Part shown: positions 1 to 9,745 of the stretch, piece by piece
Layout: each line of letters starts with the position of its first letter
Numbering within the stretch: position 1 is the stretch's first letter
Source: Cylindrotheca closterium
Taxonomy: Eukaryota > Bacillariophyta > Bacillariophyceae > Bacillariales > Bacillariaceae
Direction: 5' to 3'
DNA length: 64,000 nucleotides
Assembly: GCA_933822405.4 (NCBI GenBank)
Contig: CAKOGP040000224.1
Span: forward strand, 569,416-633,415
Notes under the pieces: generated by a model
The model's input: only the letters and a program-made list of their open reading frames with translations
Databases searched by the model: none
What the model was told of the DNA's origin: nothing
Position numbers and translations under genes: made by a program

Positions 1-747
1 GCCAAGGTCAACCAAGAAGATTGGATTTCGACGCAGTGGGTCAAATTCAACATGCCTCGTGGCGCAGTGATTGGACTTCAAGAAGCCCTAATGGGCAAAA
101 TTCCTGAGAAGGGCCAGGATGGCAACGATGCTGCAGTGACATGTTCCCCGGCATGGTTGGGAACTACTCACGATGCTTCCTATTGGAAATACGTCTATCT
201 GACCGAACCTGATACCATATTACATACCAAACTTGAACTATTGCCGGCCATCCGAAAGGGCTTGGACGATGGGCTGTCATTCTTTCCCCATCGACTCCAA
301 CCAATACCCCATGGATCCGATTTGCCGAGTGGAAGGAATGCAGATGCGGCTATCTCATCGGATCATTCCGGCAGGTTTGTTCCCAATCACATTCTTCCCT
401 TTTCTAATGTCACTATCATGCTCGATCCTACTGATACAGTAGATGATACTACCACGAAAGACACGGACGAGGGTAGTGTCGGTGTCACCGCCTACTATTG
501 TTGCGATGCTGGACCATCCCCCGAACATGAAAATTGTGGTACTTGGTGGTGGACCTGTGGATTCCACGATGGCTTTGTCCAAGCGACCATGAGCCAAGAA
601 GAAGCCTTGGAAAAACACAAACGCCTCGCCATGTATCCTATGATGCGATTGAAACAGGGCACGGGAGTGGTGTTTGGACCGACCGAACACGGGCGCAAAT
701 GTGTCCCGTCCAAGGATCCGTGTCCACAATCGAACGATAATCAATGA
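1..747 (+). CDS. C-terminal part of an unknown protein, cut by the window edge
   Basis: The reading frame is open from base 1 and ends at a TGA at 745-747, so the upstream part lies outside the window. About 248 residues are visible. They include a segment reading WKYVYLTEPDTIL near residues 62-74 and a cysteine/tryptophan-rich stretch (YYCCD, CGTWWWTCGF) near residues 165-190. The first motif resembles parts of secretory-pathway glycosyltransferase-like proteins, where an aromatic and acidic strand precedes the active site, but I cannot assign a family. The paired cysteines would fit a secreted or lumenal domain. An internal ATG at 52 is not a convincing start because coding sequence continues upstream without a break. 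The next gene is on the opposite strand, so the two converge. Confidence 0.7.
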   Translation, partial: AKVNQEDWISTQWVKFNMPRGAVIGLQEALMGKIPEKGQDGNDAAVTCSPAWLGTTHDASYWKYVYLTEPDTILHTKLELLPAIRKGLDDGLSFFPHRLQPIPHGSDLPSGRNADAAISSDHSGRFVPNHILPFSNVTIMLDPTDTVDDTTTKDTDEGSVGVTAYYCCDAGPSPEHENCGTWWWTCGFHDGFVQATMSQEEALEKHKRLAMYPMMRLKQGTGVVFGPTEHGRKCVPSKDPCPQSNDNQ

Positions 748-1017
748 AGAATTAGTGGAAATGTATTCGAGTGGGGTCAAAGCGTAGTAGTCCTACTTGT
801 CGCTATAGTTTTGTATTGATTTAATATACATATAATATGTTTTGATTGATTATTTCTTTGGAATAGTCTTTGGTTCTTGCGGCGGTTGTGTATTTTGTGC
901 CGTGTGCTTAGATTTTTGAATATATCATAGTAATACATGTTTGTATTGGTGTTTGTGCTGTCCATCACTTTTGGATGCAAATAATAATATGGTAGTATAT
1001 GCCACCACTCACAGCAA

Positions 1018-2403
1018 CTAAAATTGCATATTCGTGTTGTAGCGGTCGGTTGCTCTCTTTCGAGCGTCATCATCGTTCATGGTAAGTTTTGCGAACAGGT
1101 TGCAAAGCTCCGAGCCACCCCAAGCCCAACCCTCAAAAGCATCCTCCTCCTCCTCATCTTCCAGGTTCTTTTCGTTGTCAGTTGCATTTGCAATTGTGTT
1201 GGCCAACATTTTTTCTGACAAGTCCAAAACCCTGAAAGAATCGAAGGAGACTGTTCTGTAAAAGGTCAAGTGTAAGTGTGAAAGCGGGTCCTTTCTTGTT
1301 GCAGGACAAGTGGATATGGAGAACAACTTGCGATATACTGCCATAGAGATAACAGGCAAGTCAAGACCACTGAAAGTATCAAAATTTGGAATGTTCCAAA
1401 AGGAGCTTGCTTCGAAAAAGGTCAAGTTTCGAAGCGGGTACATCCTTATCGTGACAGGAAAAACGGCCATGGAGAAGCGAGTCTCCGAGGCAGTACCAGG
1501 ATATTCTGTCATGGTAGAGACAAGATGCTTGAGCTTGCGATCAATGATAGTCACCATCTTTTCTGAGAAGTCAACAACGAGACAGTCGGTGGTGGTAAGA
1601 GCTCCACTGATGAATTCAATGAATGCCACAGCCGCGACGAGGAGTGCAGTGGCTCGGGCACCAACTCGTCGAATAAAGGCTTGCAACCATTTCATGATTG
1701 CTCCAACGCTGGGGAATTGAGTCCAGGCTTTTGCAAAAGTTGGGAAAGCCAATTCGAATGGCATGCCTGGTTCAATAGAAAGTGTGTTGGTGATGACATC
1801 TTGAACAAACTTCATCAAAGTAGTGCGAAGGAGGGCAATGACATGGTTAAAGGTTTGAATCAAGCGTCCTTGATTCTCTCCTAGGACCAAACATTGTGAA
1901 TCCTTCGTGACCAAGGCTCTGGAACAAGAGCTGACGATCAAGTCGCGGGAAGAACCAAACAGGACCAAGGCTTGTGAACAAACTGTGAGAACCAAGGCTC
2001 GCGATCCGTAAAGGATTAGATCTCGAGGAGCCCTGAGAACCAAGTCGCGGGGAGCTCTGACAACGAGCTGTAGATAGGTTTCGCTGGTTGGAAGAGCGAG
2101 TATTTTGTTGGTGCTGCGAACGGCGGCATCGGCAACAGATTCAAGAGCTCTGTTGGTGAGCGATCTGATCGTATTGGTGACGGTGGTGATGGCTTCGGCG
2201 GTGATGGTGAAAAGGGCATCGGTGATGATGCTTGGTAAGGTTCCGATTTTGGTGATGATGACTTCGTGGACTGGTGCGACAATTGCTTTGGCGTGGGCGA
2301 TGAATTGCTCAGCAAAGGTGGTCACAGTGGCGAATAGGACGGCAATAAGAGTCAACACGAGTGGGAGAGGAACAATAATGGCCTTGAAATTGAAAGTCGG
2401 CAT
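1018..2403 (-). CDS. Unknown membrane-anchored protein with short degenerate repeats
   Basis: A single open frame of about 461 residues. I chose the ATG at 2403 because it is followed at once by a hydrophobic segment (IIVPLPLVLTLIAVLFATV, residues 8-26) that looks like a signal anchor; an ATG 22 codons upstream (2469) is also in frame but adds only Ser/Ile-rich residues. Residues about 130-185 contain short imperfect repeats built on R-A-P-R-D-L and S-R-A-L-V. A second hydrophobic stretch (TALLVAAVAFIEFISGAL) lies near residue 255. The C-terminus is acidic and then basic. I do not recognise a family. The codon pattern is normal and the frame is long, so I think it is expressed, but function is unknown. 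Confidence 0.55.
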   Translation of the reverse strand: MPTFNFKAIIVPLPLVLTLIAVLFATVTTFAEQFIAHAKAIVAPVHEVIITKIGTLPSIITDALFTITAEAITTVTNTIRSLTNRALESVADAAVRSTNKILALPTSETYLQLVVRAPRDLVLRAPRDLILYGSRALVLTVCSQALVLFGSSRDLIVSSCSRALVTKDSQCLVLGENQGRLIQTFNHVIALLRTTLMKFVQDVITNTLSIEPGMPFELAFPTFAKAWTQFPSVGAIMKWLQAFIRRVGARATALLVAAVAFIEFISGALTTTDCLVVDFSEKMVTIIDRKLKHLVSTMTEYPGTASETRFSMAVFPVTIRMYPLRNLTFFEASSFWNIPNFDTFSGLDLPVISMAVYRKLFSISTCPATRKDPLSHLHLTFYRTVSFDSFRVLDLSEKMLANTIANATDNEKNLEDEEEEDAFEGWAWGGSELCNLFAKLTMNDDDARKRATDRYNTNMQF

Positions 2404-3304
2404 TATGTCGAATCTGTCTTGGGACTTTTTGGTTGATATGATTGATATGATTGATATGCTGCAAGGCAAAGAAATTATGTGCTAAAGCGTCAAAGCTTTC
2501 GCTTGAACATAGAACAAACGCTGCCGTTTCAGTTCTTCATCGTGCCGTGCGAATTACACGGCACGTTGATTCGCAAATCTAATGCAAACTCATCTCGGCG
2601 GTTTTGGTTTCGTTTTGACCAGTTCAGTCTTGCTTCAGTATTGAAGCCTGAGGCCTCAGTGAAGAACGCAAGAGATTACACACCATGGTGCGTGTTCCTC
2701 TCCATTGGTAATAATGCGACAACATTGTTTGTGACTATTGAAATGAATGATTCATTTACCGTCATTGAAATGATGAAAAGACAAAATCTCAAATTGACTA
2801 GAACGACTACAGGTAATTTCCATTGCGTGTGAAAAAGAAATGATTGATTGATTCCGTGGGATTGAGATTCCTCGATTTTCTACGAACGTACCGGAATCCC
2901 AGACGTAGAAACTTGGTACAAAAAAAGATCACTTGTCGGGATTGAGATTCCTCAAATTCTGTAGTCAAAAGAGTCAATCCACAATGAACATGTGGGTCGG
3001 TCCGGTCACGATCGAGAGTAGAATTTGGCGAGTCGCAAGCTTAGCCGGCTCAGAAATACATAGAGCTTCGCGTATTTTTACTTTTAACGACAAACTCAAA
3101 CCACGACACTTTTTCACCCACATGAAATCGCAGACTAACAACTTTGCAGCTCTTCAATATCTTATTGAATGTGATGACACATACATCTCACGCATCTGCT
3201 GCAGAATAGACTCTGAACTAAGATTTAGGTTTGCCGTATAATCTGATTTGGAGAATTAAAAAGATTTGGATCTCCATTCTTTGCGATTAGCAAGAACAGC
3301 CATC
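2404..3304. other. Intergenic region with a 16-bp direct repeat
   Basis: About 900 bp between divergent genes, so it probably holds both promoters. Two plus-strand open frames of about 100-117 codons occur here but show no recognisable domain or biased composition. The 16-mer GGGATTGAGATTCCTC appears at 2858-2873 and again at 2938-2953, exactly 80 bp apart, followed each time by a similar TTCTAC/TTCTGTAG stretch. Confidence 0.5.
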
Positions 3305-3988
3305 ATGAGCACGACGAGTAGTGATTTCCGAAAGAGCAAGGCACAATGGGTTCAACAAATGACGGCCAAGCATGATTTACTAGGAGAAGGTGAAAAGGGT
3401 GAGTTTATCCTTGTGAAATCCTTGATTTTGAATTGACGCATGTCTCGGATGGCCTCTGATGCGTTCACTCCTTCACCACGATCCATTCCCTCAAATTCAT
3501 GATATATACGACATCATCACCATGGTCACGCCAATCAATACCGTAATACCTCCATCATATATACAGCCCGAGAAGCCATGAACTCATCTGGAATCACAGA
3601 GATATCTGATGCGGAAGTACAAGCTATTCCACAGAGTGCCAAGGTTCCGAAAGAATTACCAAACCATAGGAATCACTTTATAGCCAAGACCAGTATGCAG
3701 GAACAATTGCTGAACAATGGTCTCGATCCCAATTTGGCTCGGAATCCGATGTACTTGTCACAATGTCCCTATTGCTTTCATCGAGACTCTACGACACGGA
3801 TTGAAACCTTTCCGACTTGGCAAACCTGGACTTTATTTGCTGTCTTGCTGATACTCTTTTGGCCACTTTGTTGGATTCCACTGGTGCTCAACAACAGCAA
3901 GCAAACGGATCATTTTTGTCGAAAGTGTGGGAATCAGCTCGGCACTATACCCGCCTTTCATGATTGCTGTGTTACCACTAGAGGATAA
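3305..3988 (+). CDS. LITAF-domain zinc-binding membrane protein (two exons)
   Basis: Exon 1 is 3305-3398 and exon 2 is 3567-3988, joined across a 168-bp GTGAGT...ACAG intron; the frame is kept (phase 1). The product is about 171 residues. The N-terminal 100 residues are hydrophilic. The C-terminal part carries the LITAF signature: a CPYC knuckle, then a hydrophobic Trp-rich stretch (TWTLFAVLLILFWPLCWIP), then HFCRKCGNQLG. In known LITAF/SIMPLE proteins the two CxxC knuckles come together to bind zinc and the hydrophobic part dips into the cytosolic face of endosomal or lysosomal membranes. Spacing and motifs match that family. By inference it is an endomembrane protein. The next gene, the S49 peptidase, converges from the other strand. 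Confidence 0.85.
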
Positions 3989-4326
3989 CGACAAATACCC
4001 TCGTCTTCTTTTCCCACTAGTAAAATGCAATAGATCGGACGGCGACGTCGTTGGGCATATCGAATAATACCGAGTTTGTGGTGGCTTCCACAGACATTAT
4101 ATTGAGGCAGTCAAAGTTTTCTGCCAAAATGCCATTGAACGGGACAGGCAGGACTCTTTTTTATATAAAACGGAGCCCCTTCCTGGACGGCAGAAAGAAT
4201 GAATCATCTTATCAGTATTCTAAAATTCATAATCCAAAGTCACACACTACCAATAGCAATGCTCATTATTACAAGGTAACGTCTAGAATGTTAGCCCGAT
4301 AATATATAAGAGTCTCTTGATATTAT
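3989..4326. other. Intergenic region between convergent genes
   Basis: 338 bp between two gene 3-prime ends. It probably holds both 3-prime UTRs. A TTTTTTATATAAAA stretch sits near 4157-4170. I see no gene or strong repeat. Confidence 0.5.
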
Positions 4327-6808
4327 CTACAGACGCTCTTCCATTTTCATTCTATCGGCAGTGTCATCCTGGGCCATATACCGTTGTTGGGCTTGATCCA
4401 TACGTGTACCAGTCCCGCGTTCGTACAAATAATTGTCTCGGAATTCTTCCATGACACTCGAAACCAACCATCGGACCATTCGCTTGCCCAGCGAATTGTA
4501 ATTATTATTATCATTATTGCTGCTTCCTCCCTCCAGATTACTGGATGAAAAAGGCAAGAGTGACGCAAGTCCTGAAGGAATTGGTGTGGGTGCCTTGTAG
4601 GCAATCTCGTATACTTGGTACCCCTCATCGACGTATCGCAATAGGACATCGTCCACGGGACGGATTTCATCGCACAGCCCCTTTTCCAATGCCGCATCAC
4701 CAAACCAAGTTTCTCCCGTGGCAACGGACTTGATATCCAAACTGGGACGGTTCTTGGCGACAAAGCCAGAGAATTGTTCCAAAATCATGGATACATCCTC
4801 CTTGGCCTTGTTGAAATCTTCCTTTGTAACCTTTTTGGTTGGGGTCAAGGTTCGTTTGAATTCTCCAGCTGTAACGGTTTGGAATTCACTGTTGGATGAC
4901 AAAAAGTATGGTGGTGTGAGAGTGAATGGAATGGAATTGAAGGAATGAATCGAATGGAATGGAATCGAATCGTCATCCATCATGCATGTAATTTTTCTTC
5001 CTGTTCCAAAATTACTAGCTACCGGTAGGTACTTACATTCCCTCCCGCTTGAGACGTTCGTACACATTTGGTTGCTCGCTAATGACCCCGATGCTTCCCA
5101 AGACAGCAAACGGCGAAGCAATAATCTTGTCCGCCACACAGGTCATCATGTACCCTCCACTGGCTGCTACTTGTTCTACCGCAATGGTCAAGAAGATTCC
5201 CTTTTCCTTGAGTCGGACCAATTGTCCTGCAGCAAGACCATATCCAGTGACCGTACCACCACCGGATTGCAATACCAAGAGTGCTTCGTCACCAGGTTTG
5301 GCGTTCCGGATAATGGCGGTCACTTCTTCTCGGAGTTCGTTCAATTGGGAGGCGGTCACATCACCAGGAAATTTCATGACAAAGAGCGATTTGGCAGCCG
5401 CATCAGCATGGTGGTCCGATTGAAGAAAAAAGGCCGAGAGTGGACGACGTTCCAATTGTTTCAGTAGACCACCAATACCACGGGCTTGCACATCTCGGAG
5501 CAAGGCAGCACGGAATCCAAGGGCACGTTCCGGTCCCACAGCAGCGACGGCTTGTTGGATAAACTCGAGTTCCAAATCTTGTAATTCACCTTGCAACTTG
5601 GACAATTCCTTGGTTACCTTTTCGGTAATCTTTTTGTTTTGTTGTTGCATCTTTTTGGCTTTTTCTTCCTTTTTCTTCTTGTCTGCCGCATCGTCACCAT
5701 TATTGTCACCACCACCAATAACACCACCAGCAATAACACCAGCAATGGATTTTTCGTCATCGTCACCCTCCTGGATAACAGCAGCAGAAGCGGCAGCAGC
5801 AGGCTTGGGGTCATATGGTTTGTCCATTCCCATTTTGATAATTTCAACATCAAGACTGGCCTTGACCAACTGTCCTTCCAATTCTTGAATTTCACCCACC
5901 AAGGTTCTACCCTTGGTCAAAAAGTTCTTTTCGGCACTGAGCAAGGCAGCCTTGGCATAGGATGGAATGTTAGGAGATGATGATGATGATGATGACGTCG
6001 TCGTCGCCTCGTCGTCAGATGAGGAGGAGGATCCAAAAGAAGGTGTCAATGCCTTTTGCAAGGCCCGATCAAAGGCTTGACTGCGAAAGTCGGCAGCGGC
6101 AGAAGCTTTGGACGAAGTGGCCATCTTTAAACTAAAATCATAGGAAGCATACTTTTCGTTAAGATTCTTGACTTGAATGTATTGCGTGGATGGGATTCCC
6201 AGATTTCGTTTTTGCTCCTTGTTGAGACCACCACCACCGCCACCGCCGGGTAGTCCACCACCAAAGCCTCCACCAAAGGGACCAGCATTACCACCAATCT
6301 TACCAGAAGCCGTGCTTCCATACAGGTCGCTGTACAGTTCGTCAATGGCATTTTTGTTTTCGAAAAAGTCATTGGCATTCCCTCCTCCTTCGCGAGACTT
6401 TTTGATAAAGAATGCCGCCACGGCCACCGTGAGGATGGTAAACAAGGCAGGAATTCCATTGTCAATGCAGGCTCTCAAAAAGTACTGAGACAGCGGGGCA
6501 TTGACAATGTCTCCGGCCACCTCGACGACGTTAGGACTTGCATGCAAGTGACTTGCTGCTGTTCTTGTTGTTCTTGCTGCTGTTCTTGTTGTTGATCTTC
6601 TTCTACTGTTTGTTGCTGTACGACTGGAGGAAGATGCAGCAGCAATGGTTGCCGTGTGGAATGGATTATTCGTCGCTTTCTTGTGACAGTAGTAGTGACT
6701 GGTAGTAGTAGATCCCGGAGAAGTCGTAAACGCATCACTGAGGTTATTGGCGTTGTTGTCTGGTGCCAACAACAACAAAAGGCTGATGCACAAGCCGGAA
6801 AACTTCAT
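4327..6808 (-). CDS. Plastid-targeted S49 family serine protease (SohB/SppA-like), two exons
   Basis: Exon 1 is 6808-5037 and exon 2 is 4888-4327, with a 148-bp intron (GTAAGT...ACAG) that restores the sequence REGIEFQTVTAGEFKRT. The product is about 777 residues. The start at 6808 gives a signal peptide (MKFSGLCISLLLLLAP) followed by S-D-A-F, like the diatom ASAFAP plastid-entry motif, and a Ser/Thr/Arg-rich transit stretch. A membrane segment lies near residues 112-136. The S49 core is C-terminal: catalytic Ser about 550 in AASGG and Lys about 602 in GEFKRT, 52 residues apart as in Bacillus SppA (Ser147/Lys199). Between them lie Gly-rich and Ala/Lys-rich coiled stretches. By inference it degrades membrane or signal peptides in the plastid, probably at the thylakoid. 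A longer start at 6889 would hide the signal peptide. Confidence 0.87.
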
Positions 6809-7313
6809 TGGACTATGATGTTTGAATGCGTTGGTAGCAATATTATAACTATCTTTATTTCGTTCCTCCGATCCACTCATCCATTTCATGCTTTTGGATT
6901 CTTTTCGCTGACGTCATCTTGCAACGTTGGTCCGACTACTTCGAGCAAAAAGGGAAAGAAAAGGTAAACCAAGACTGTTCTAACACTGTTACTGTATGAC
7001 ACTGCTTTCTATTTCAGTCTTCCTTGCTTGTCACTAAGCCCATAGCTGAAGCGCTTCTGATACAGTTGAGTGAATGAAGGAATGCTGTCCTTCTTATAGA
7101 CGACACTGAGTGACTGAGTGACTGAGTGACAGATCCATCGATTGATTGAGTGATTGATTCATTCGGTCAGACAGTCAGTCGTATGGACATGATGAACAAG
7201 CACTAATAATACCAGCTCAGTCACAGTATCAAATCAGTCCACACCCCGCATCAGTCAACGTTTACCCAGCAGCTCGGACTATATAGAAAGAAAGAAAGAA
7301 AAAAGAAGTCTTT
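6809..7313. other. Intergenic region upstream of the S49 protease gene
   Basis: 505 bp between two minus-strand genes, so it is the promoter of the protease gene plus the 3-prime end region of the next gene. It contains a perfect TGACGTCA at 6909-6916 and three copies of the 8-mer ACTGAGTG at 7105-7128. No gene seen. Confidence 0.5.
6909..6916. promoter_or_regulatory. CRE-like palindrome TGACGTCA, possible bZIP site
   Basis: A perfect 8-bp palindrome about 100 bp upstream of the chosen start codon of the S49 protease gene. TGACGT is the core bound by aureochrome-type and other diatom bZIP factors, including the CO2/cAMP-responsive elements described in Phaeodactylum. Function here is inferred from position and sequence only. 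Confidence 0.4.
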
Positions 7314-8579
7314 TTACGTCAATCCCGGTCGATAGGTCGACAATTCCAAATCCCAATTCATGTCGTCCCCTTGGACTTGCGAAAAATGTCGCCGTTGCTT
7401 GTAGCGTTGGGCCACAAAAAAGGCACCCGACAAGACCACAATTCCGGAGAAAATGACAATCGGTAAGGTCATGCTTTCCACATCATCCTTGCCAATACTG
7501 CTGCCAGCACCCCCACCGCCATTATGGTGTTTGTGAGTTGGACCATGTTTGTCACGGCTGCCACCACCACCACCACCACCACCTTGATGATTACCGGATC
7601 CCTGTTGATGAGTATTGGTACCAGCACTGCCGGATCCCTGTTGATGATTATTGGTACCAGCACTGCCGGATCCTGATTGGTGATTATTGGTACCACTGCC
7701 CCCTCCTCCTCCTCCTCCTCCTCCTGATTGATGATCGCTTCCACCAGTGTCAGTCGTATGATTGCCAGTGTTATTACCAGTAGTGTGGTTACCAGCATTA
7801 TCAATATTATCACTATCAGTGTGATTGCCACCATCAGTAGAATTAGAATTAGAATTCGAATTGCCAGTATGATTTCCACCACCACTAGCAGCATGAGGAC
7901 CATAGGTATGATGCGGTGCTACCGAATGGTGCGGAGGAAGTGAGGACGGTTGAAGGGAAAAGGTTGGATTCACATGGAGGACATCAGCGCCGGATGGCTG
8001 TGGTGACGACACGGATGGGGAATTCTCGGCGTCGTCCGGCCATGTATACGATTGAGACGGATACAGTGACTTGGATGGTGCCATGGATGGTGTCGCGTCG
8101 GATGCATCCCCGCCATCTGAATCATTGTCACCACCAACGTCATTGCCATCACCATTACCATCACCATTGCCATCAAGATCGTCAAATCCAAAAGCAGTCG
8201 GTTTCATGAATGATTGATCATCACCACCACCACTGGTTGGCGACAGTGACGGAATACCGTCTCCGTCTATTCCCAATGCAGGAATTGAAGGCCTGGCACT
8301 AATGGTAGGGGCCATGGATGGAATGCCGTCGTTGAAACCGTCACTGTCATTATTGTCATTATTCCACGGAGCTTCACCATCCTCCTCATTGCCTGACAAA
8401 CCATCGACATCATTGTTGTCGTTATCCAGCAATGGCTCGTTGTCTTGGTCTCCTAAAGGATCATCATTGTCGTTCAAGTCTTGAGCGTTGATGGACGTCG
8501 ACAACAACAACAACCACAATAATAAACTTATTAGAATTCTCAGGGGAATCCTAATCTGACATTTCTGATGAGCTTTCAT
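7314..8579 (-). CDS. Low-complexity type I membrane protein, probably cell surface
   Basis: A single-exon frame of 421 residues. The N-terminus is a clear signal peptide (hydrophobic ILISLLLWLLLLSTSINA, about residues 13-30). The mature part is rich in Asp, Asn, Gly and Ser, with PSMAPS/PSLSPT motifs common in diatom secreted proteins, many N-x-T/S sites near residues 235-280, and short tandem repeats of a 12-residue GTNNHQQGSGSA-like unit near residues 296-335 between poly-Gly runs. A single membrane helix (LPIVIFSGIVVLSGAFFVA, about 372-391) is followed by a basic stop-transfer stretch and a short cytosolic tail of about 30 residues. This layout suggests a glycosylated surface or frustule-associated protein. 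No enzymatic domain is visible. Confidence 0.75.
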   Translation of the reverse strand: MKAHQKCQIRIPLRILISLLLWLLLLSTSINAQDLNDNDDPLGDQDNEPLLDNDNNDVDGLSGNEEDGEAPWNNDNNDSDGFNDGIPSMAPTISARPSIPALGIDGDGIPSLSPTSGGGDDQSFMKPTAFGFDDLDGNGDGNGDGNDVGGDNDSDGGDASDATPSMAPSKSLYPSQSYTWPDDAENSPSVSSPQPSGADVLHVNPTFSLQPSSLPPHHSVAPHHTYGPHAASGGGNHTGNSNSNSNSTDGGNHTDSDNIDNAGNHTTGNNTGNHTTDTGGSDHQSGGGGGGGGGSGTNNHQSGSGSAGTNNHQQGSGSAGTNTHQQGSGNHQGGGGGGGGSRDKHGPTHKHHNGGGGAGSSIGKDDVESMTLPIVIFSGIVVLSGAFFVAQRYKQRRHFSQVQGDDMNWDLELSTYRPGLT

Positions 8580-9745
8580 TTTGTGTGTTTGGTTGGACTT
8601 TCGTTACAGTATATAATATATATATTATATTATATACTAGCTGATGCTCTAGCTAGAGCGGGTGTAGCAATAATGGAAGGGAGGAATGATTGGTAACCTA
8701 CAGTACAGTATCAGTAACATACAGTATTGTAAAATAGGATGTGGTGCACCTTCACTGTTGTGAAAAATGCCGAATTTGAATGACGATGATGACGATGACG
8801 AAGTCGACTCAGTCGTATATCATTTTGGCTTCCTCGCGGTCGCGATCGCGCTCGTGAACGCAAGCCAGCACACACACAAGTGCGCGCGGCAAGCACTAGC
8901 TAGTTCCGCCACTGCAATTATTGTCCCCGCCTTTCACCTACCGGTACACGTACCAGGTACCGGTACTATTACTGTAATACCGGTACTGTAGCTGCTTTCC
9001 TTACAAGAAGAACTGGAGGATGCAGCACATGGAGACCACAGGCATGTACCATACAATATTGGCGCGTTTTCAATGATGATACCACAGTGCAACATCTGCC
9101 TCCTTGCCGTAAAATCAACTCCAGCCACCGCTTCCGGCTATCGGTATGGTCCTCTGTACCTGGTACACCTTGCCGGTACCAGGTACCTTGCCCTATTTTT
9201 TTAATAAAATTATAAAACCTGAAGTGCAAACGCTTCAGTGGACCCAAGCAACTGCGAGCTATTGGAAGTCATTCGAAACCTTGTGGAGAATCTGCTCTTT
9301 CCAGAGGAGGGAAATATTTTGCCGACTTTTTTCAAATCTGTTTCGCGTCCAGATAAATAAGCAGAAGAAACTTTATCTGGTGCCGTCAAAGTCATGGCAC
9401 TTTCACGAAAACTAGATTTTTACAGCACAAAAACCGGTCTTTCTGGTCTCCTTGAAAATGTCTGTTTAGCTATTTCAATAAATAAAAAATTAATTGATAA
9501 TTGGTAGATGTATATCGATATCTGGTGAAGCGCAGCATATATATATCTACATCTAAACATATATATATCATTGACCAGAAAACAAAGTATTCCCGGAAAG
9601 AATTTTTTTCACAAGTGCACCAAAGACCGCCCACATAGTGCCGCATCGCATCGCATCAATATCCATACAATCATACATTCATTCATTCAGCAGCCAGTAA
9701 AGACTCTGGGCATCCAATAATTAATCAATATATCCTACACGTACC
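8580..9745. other. 1.17-kb divergent intergenic region rich in TACCGGTA and TACAGTA motifs
   Basis: The region lies between the 5-prime ends of two divergent genes. It includes an AT-only stretch near 8609-8640 just upstream of the surface-protein gene, several TACAGTA/TACTGTA elements at 8700-8730 and three TACCGGTA palindromes at 8939, 8958 and 8978. Small open frames of 60-92 codons occur on both strands but show no protein-like features. Confidence 0.5.
8939..8985. repeat. Cluster of three TACCGGTA palindromes
   Basis: TACCGGTA occurs at 8939-8946, 8958-8965 and 8978-8985, interleaved with GTACC/GGTAC and TACTGTAATA. This is the densest of the many copies of this palindrome in the window's non-coding DNA. 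Confidence 0.8.

Noticed and set aside
2479..2832. 117-codon plus-strand open frame, and a 102-codon one at 2933-3241
   Set aside because: Neither has a domain, signal peptide or biased composition, and both lie in a divergent promoter region. Chance frames of this length are common.
4545..4733. Open frames on the plus strand across the S49 gene (4545-5467, 5591-5980, 6177-6488)
   Set aside because: They are antisense shadows of the protease coding sequence.
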